From positions 1-59,544 of the forward strand of contig BLJB01000105.1 of assembly GCA_013423325.1 (NCBI GenBank): 59,544 nucleotides of DNA, in the 5' to 3' direction. Origin of the DNA: Usnea hakonensis (Eukaryota > Ascomycota > Lecanoromycetes > Lecanorales > Parmeliaceae). Within the stretch, counting starts at the first letter, position 1, and the number at the start of each line of letters is the position of its first letter. This document shows, piece after piece, positions 55,711 through 59,544 of this stretch. The position numbers were made by a program, and so were the translations under genes. The notes below the pieces were generated by a model. It did no database searches. It was not told the origin of the DNA and worked only from the letters and a program-made list of their open reading frames with translations.

Positions 55711-58700
55711 TCAGCCTTCTAGAGACTGATCGCCCTCCTCATTCTCATCTTCCTCATCCTCTTCCTCGTCTTCTCCATCCTCCTCATCATCCTCCTCATC
55801 CTCATCGATTTCTTCTCCTGCTTTGAGACCATAGTCATCTTGGAAGAAATCCAGCGGCTTGACCTCAGCTTCAAATCCAATTCCTCTAAAACCTTGCGTA
55901 ATTTCCTTCTCCATGATGGGGGCACAGGTGACGACAAGATTGGATGTCTTGCCCTCAAACAAAGAGAGAAAAACGTCTCTCATGACGTCTCTGAAATCCT
56001 CGGCCGTTACATTCCTGACACGTTCCAGTATAATTGTTGGCCAGTCTTTAGGCAACTCTCTCATGACTTGCCTTACAAAGCTGATCTCCGCTGCAGTTGC
56101 CATGGTTGCCTCGGCATTAGCGAACCCCAGCACAATGGAGCTGACGGCGCTTTCAAGATCGAAAGGTTCTAAGACTTTCTCCCCAGAGGCGAACGATCGT
56201 ATGACCTCCTTCGTGGCAACAAAAGCCTTGAAAGAATTTGGAGACCGATAGATGTGTAATGATACTTGGCCAGAACCGATGTGTTGGCGAAAGGCGACAC
56301 TGTACGCCAGTCCATTGCCACGAGTGGCTACCGAGACTGGTCCTTCGATATCGTTGAGATGAGCAATCGCAACCAAGAGTGCTGGCATGAAAGGGTGATT
56401 GTAAGAGGACGGGCCTTTGCTAACGGCGATCGCGAATGACGAATCAAAAGGTGGCATTGGGATGACAAATGCCGAATTTCCTGGGCTTCTGCCCTGTTCG
56501 CTTAATCTTGAAAGGCGCGTGTCCAGCGGTTTGAGAGGTTTGCTCTTGTCGGAGTTTGTGAGAAGAATCTTCCACGAGGTCACCGGGTGAAGGAGCTTCT
56601 CTACGTTGCCAACTATTAGGATTCGCCAATTTTCTGGCTGGCAGACCGCAGTGTTGATATCTTTGAGTTGTTTGATGATAGCTTCGGGTTCCGTATTCAG
56701 GAGTCTCTTGACATGTTTGAGGTAAAGAGCACCCACAAGCGTGTTACATGCCCTGGTGATAGACGAAGGTGCGGCATCAACCATCAGCTCTGCAGCTAAT
56801 CGCATGTCGTCGCCATCTCTCTTCTCATCTGGAATGTCAGCCAGGAGCCTTGACGTTATGGATTTAACCCTGTCGACATCAAATACAGATGAATACATGA
56901 ATTCTCTCAGCCAATGAATTGCCGTTTGATATTTTTCGACCTCGACCTGCATTGTAATTGTGATGACTTCAGGATTACCGAGAGCCTGACCTGAATCGAT
57001 TTCATAGCCTACGGTGTCCTTTTCCAATTCCATGATGACCTGTTCAAATTCGATTGTCTTCCCGTCGCGCAGCATTGGTGTATTAAAAAAGTTCTCAAGG
57101 TAGATGGTCAGTAGGGGTCTAAGAGACACTGGGATCACTTCAGTACCCAGAACGAGCGTCAGATAAACAAAATTTGACTGCACATGTTCAAAATGGATGA
57201 AAACGGGCAAATCATTCTCTTTGTCAATGATCTGCTGGATTGGGTTTTTGAGAGGATCCATCTTTCGGGCGGTACCTGATCGTGCAGTCGTCGTGTTGAT
57301 GAATTGAATTGATGATATGTTAGGAACTTTGAATTGTTCGAGGACTTCTCTGGGAATCTCCTTATCATTCTCCGCCTTTGCAGCTGCGAGCTTTGTCGAC
57401 AAGTCCTGCAGTCCTTCAGTGCCTAGTCGCTCCTTTCGTGCCGCAATGCGAGCCTCCTCTCTAGACTCGATCTCGTTAGGGAGACTGGCTGAGGGTTTGC
57501 CAATTACACTAATATGAGGAGCTTCTAACATCCAGACCCTCAGGTAATGCCTCCACTGGGAGTCTTCCCAAGTCTCCAAAGTATGATACTCTTCCAAGTC
57601 CGCGAGGTCGGCCTTCAGTGTCGATCCGTCACGCTTGCCGAACAAGAAGTCCTTGACGATTGGTGTAGTGAAGTAGCCTCCAGAACTCTCGGCGTAGAAT
57701 TTCACTTGGCGTTTCTCGCGCTGGACGCAATCTCTCATGTATTCGAGATCAATTGGCTTTGCTGCAGTGTCCCTAAGAATTTCGTGAAACCTAGCTTCGA
57801 CTTGCTCTAGCTCTCCCGTAGCGACGCCAGTTAAGGTGAATTGAATGACTGTCTTAGGTCGATATTCGCATTCGTACATCACCCCGCTAGTAATTTGCTC
57901 CTTCTCAACAAGCGTGTTTTCTAGAACTGATGCAGACGAGCCGGCAAGATACCTAAGGAGAACATTCATAGCACCGCCTATGGAATAAACATCAGCTTGC
58001 GTGACAAGAGTAATGAAATGAAGGTTGGACACGAACAAAGAACGTTGTCTGCCAGATCTGGTCCAAAGAAGTTCACAAATATATCCCCTGAAGACTCATC
58101 TGCTTCAGGGAATTCAATGTATTCGACTATTGACTTCTCCAGTGGCAGCGTCTGCTTCGATTCTACCCAGGGCCGACGGAAAGGGTCATCGTATTTCGGT
58201 ACATCCTCCAGGACTGTATCCTCGAAGTTTTCCAAGATCTCCAACAAATTCTTATGATCGACGGCGCCCACAATGACCAGACACAGATTCTTCGGTTGAT
58301 ACATATCATGGTGAAACTCACGGATTCGTTGCGCACTCAACGCCCGCAGCGATTCCATCATTCCAAAGGTCTCATACCTAAACCCTAGTCCCTCGGGGTA
58401 TAATAAGCGTTTGGATTTCCTCCACATGAGCGCATATTTCTGATTTTCTTCCGCCTGCATCTCGGAGTAGACCACACCAGCATCATTGCCAGAACCATCC
58501 ACATGATGTATTTCCGTGTAACAGCTGGCATCTGTTAAGGTTGGCACAATGACATGTTCCAGATATATTGGCAGTATCTGAGCAAATCCTTCCCAACCAG
58601 CAGTGCCAAGGTCATAGGCAGTGTGGTCGGTTGCTGTGTACGCATTGGTATAGGAGTAGGCTCTTGTGGCAAGCTTGTCCAATAGCCCTTTATACTGATA

Positions 58701-59099
58701 ACTCTTAGACCCCATGAAACATAGGTGCTCCAGAGTATGGGGTGCCCCAGAATCGTCATGGATCTCCGTTGCAAGAGCGAAAACCCCGTCAACTTTGGGA
58801 CCTTCTTTATCAACCACTACGATCCTCATTCCCGTTCTTGTAGACTCATACTGTGTTATAATCGTAGGTGAATACTCCGTACTGAATCTCTGAATCTTTT
58901 TGAAATGAGTGGCGTCCACATTGCAAGGCGTAGATGTCGATGACATGATGACCTTCAGTATTCTGGTGATCTGGGAGAAAATCCCTATATGGTCTACAGA
59001 ACCTCGACCATACGTCAAAGCATAATAGACAGCTAGAAGACCGAGCAAAGTTGACAGGAATATAGAGTGGTACTTCGCGCTTACGAGTCCTGTACGCAT
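55711..59099 (-). CDS. M16-family zinc metalloprotease (yeast YOL098C type)
   Basis: Two exons join in frame at 58037/57977 (59-nt intron, GTTCGT..CCATAG; the junction reads DNVLCGAMNVLL). Two starts are possible: 59099 (1109 residues) or 58946 (1058 residues, MSSTSTPCNVD, the usual family start). The inverted zinc site HTLEH is at residues 70-74 of the shorter form, and the expected downstream Glu lies in GVVYSEMQAEENQ. The protein then has the doubled M16 domain layout (LAGSSASVLENTLVEKEQ, etc.) and ends in a very acidic Asp/Glu tail. The longer form adds one hydrophobic helix (FLSTLLGLLAVYYALTYG) at the N-terminus. The family is a cytosolic insulin-degrading-enzyme relative with unknown natural substrate. 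Confidence 0.92.
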
Positions 59100-59544
59100 A
59101 ACATGATGGCGGAGACGTAGTGTAGAAGAAGTGGATCAAAGTGACACGGACAAATTCGCTTTGTAAACTTTCCAATATGCCCAATGAAATAGAACTCCAG
59201 ATACAAAAGAATTCGCAAGTGTTTTCCCCTGCTCAGAATGGGAAGATATTGCTGGCTACAACGAGGTAAATTGTCCTTTCTATCAGAAACCACAGTGATC
59301 AAAACTTTTACAACATCAGGAGTAATAACGTGTATGAGAAAATCGAAGCTGTACCCCGAATTGAGTATGAGTGCAAGTATGCTAATGAGGATAGGATGGT
59401 GACACCTGTGGAGGGAATTGAATTAGCTCCCAAATGATCTCAGCCCTATCACCAAGGCGCAACTTCGGCTTTAAGGCTTTCAATTCCGGATTTCAAAAAA
59501 AATGCAATATCTTGGCACTCACACTTGTTCCCCCACCCACCTAA
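59100..59544. other. Right flank
   Basis: Upstream region of the M16 gene, with no other gene visible before the window ends. Confidence 0.45.

Overview
The window is nuclear DNA from a filamentous ascomycete (Pezizomycotina; a Leotiomycetes-type genome is my guess, not proven). The evidence is short GT..AG introns of about 46-150 nt with CTAAC/CTAAT-like branch points, introns placed right after the start codon in ribosomal-protein genes, fungal-only families (a CorA-like protein, a single-pass surface protein, a fungal BTB protein, a fungal small membrane protein), a highly-reducing-type polyketide synthase fragment and an ATG1 carrying a YVVV Atg8-binding motif. Twenty-three protein genes or gene remnants can be supported with fair to high confidence, most with exon models whose reading frames I checked by joining the junctions by hand. 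Two further ORFs are listed as weak.

Layout. 0-7 kb is an accessory-looking flank: a G-rich repeat, a CorA-like membrane protein (-), a secreted cysteine-containing protein (+) and a long stretch without clear genes. 7-38.5 kb is a dense housekeeping block: thioredoxin/PITH protein (-), DPH6 (+), SEC59 dolichol kinase (+), ATG1 (+), a BTB protein (+) with an apparent frameshift, APE2-type aminopeptidase (-), INO80 subunit IES1 (-), DED1 helicase (-), ER cyclophilin B (-), mitochondrial uS13 (+), ribosome-assembly factor YTM1 (-) and a vacuolar AVT-type amino acid transporter (-). 38.5-51 kb is accessory and decaying: a cell-surface protein (+), an array of degenerate ~200-bp repeats, a small orphan gene with its own TATA box, an 87-bp tandem repeat, a KS-only polyketide synthase pseudogene (-), an AT-rich block, one small intact membrane-protein gene and an O-methyltransferase pseudogene (-). 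52-59.5 kb is housekeeping again: ribosomal uL5 (-), SmB (+), mitochondrial pyruvate carrier MPC1 (+) and an M16 metalloprotease (-).

How genes relate. There is no operon-like unit. Several pairs share short head-to-head promoter regions: TXL1/DPH6 (513 bp), cyclophilin B/uS13m (205 bp) and uL5/SmB (283 bp). Translation and RNA functions (DED1, YTM1, uS13m, uL5, SmB, DPH6) are over-represented but scattered. The PKS and O-methyltransferase remnants could be leftovers of one secondary-metabolite cluster that is now inactive: each carries a premature stop and a one-base frameshift, and the PKS is also truncated after its ketosynthase domain.

The points most worth a second look are the decayed metabolite locus with diverged direct repeats on either side, a cyclophilin B gene with two mutually exclusive C-termini (HAEL end or membrane anchor), a probable 9-nt microexon in SmB, the repeat array directly upstream of the orphan gene, and a 136-bp element with perfect 13-bp terminal inverted repeats in the SEC59 promoter.
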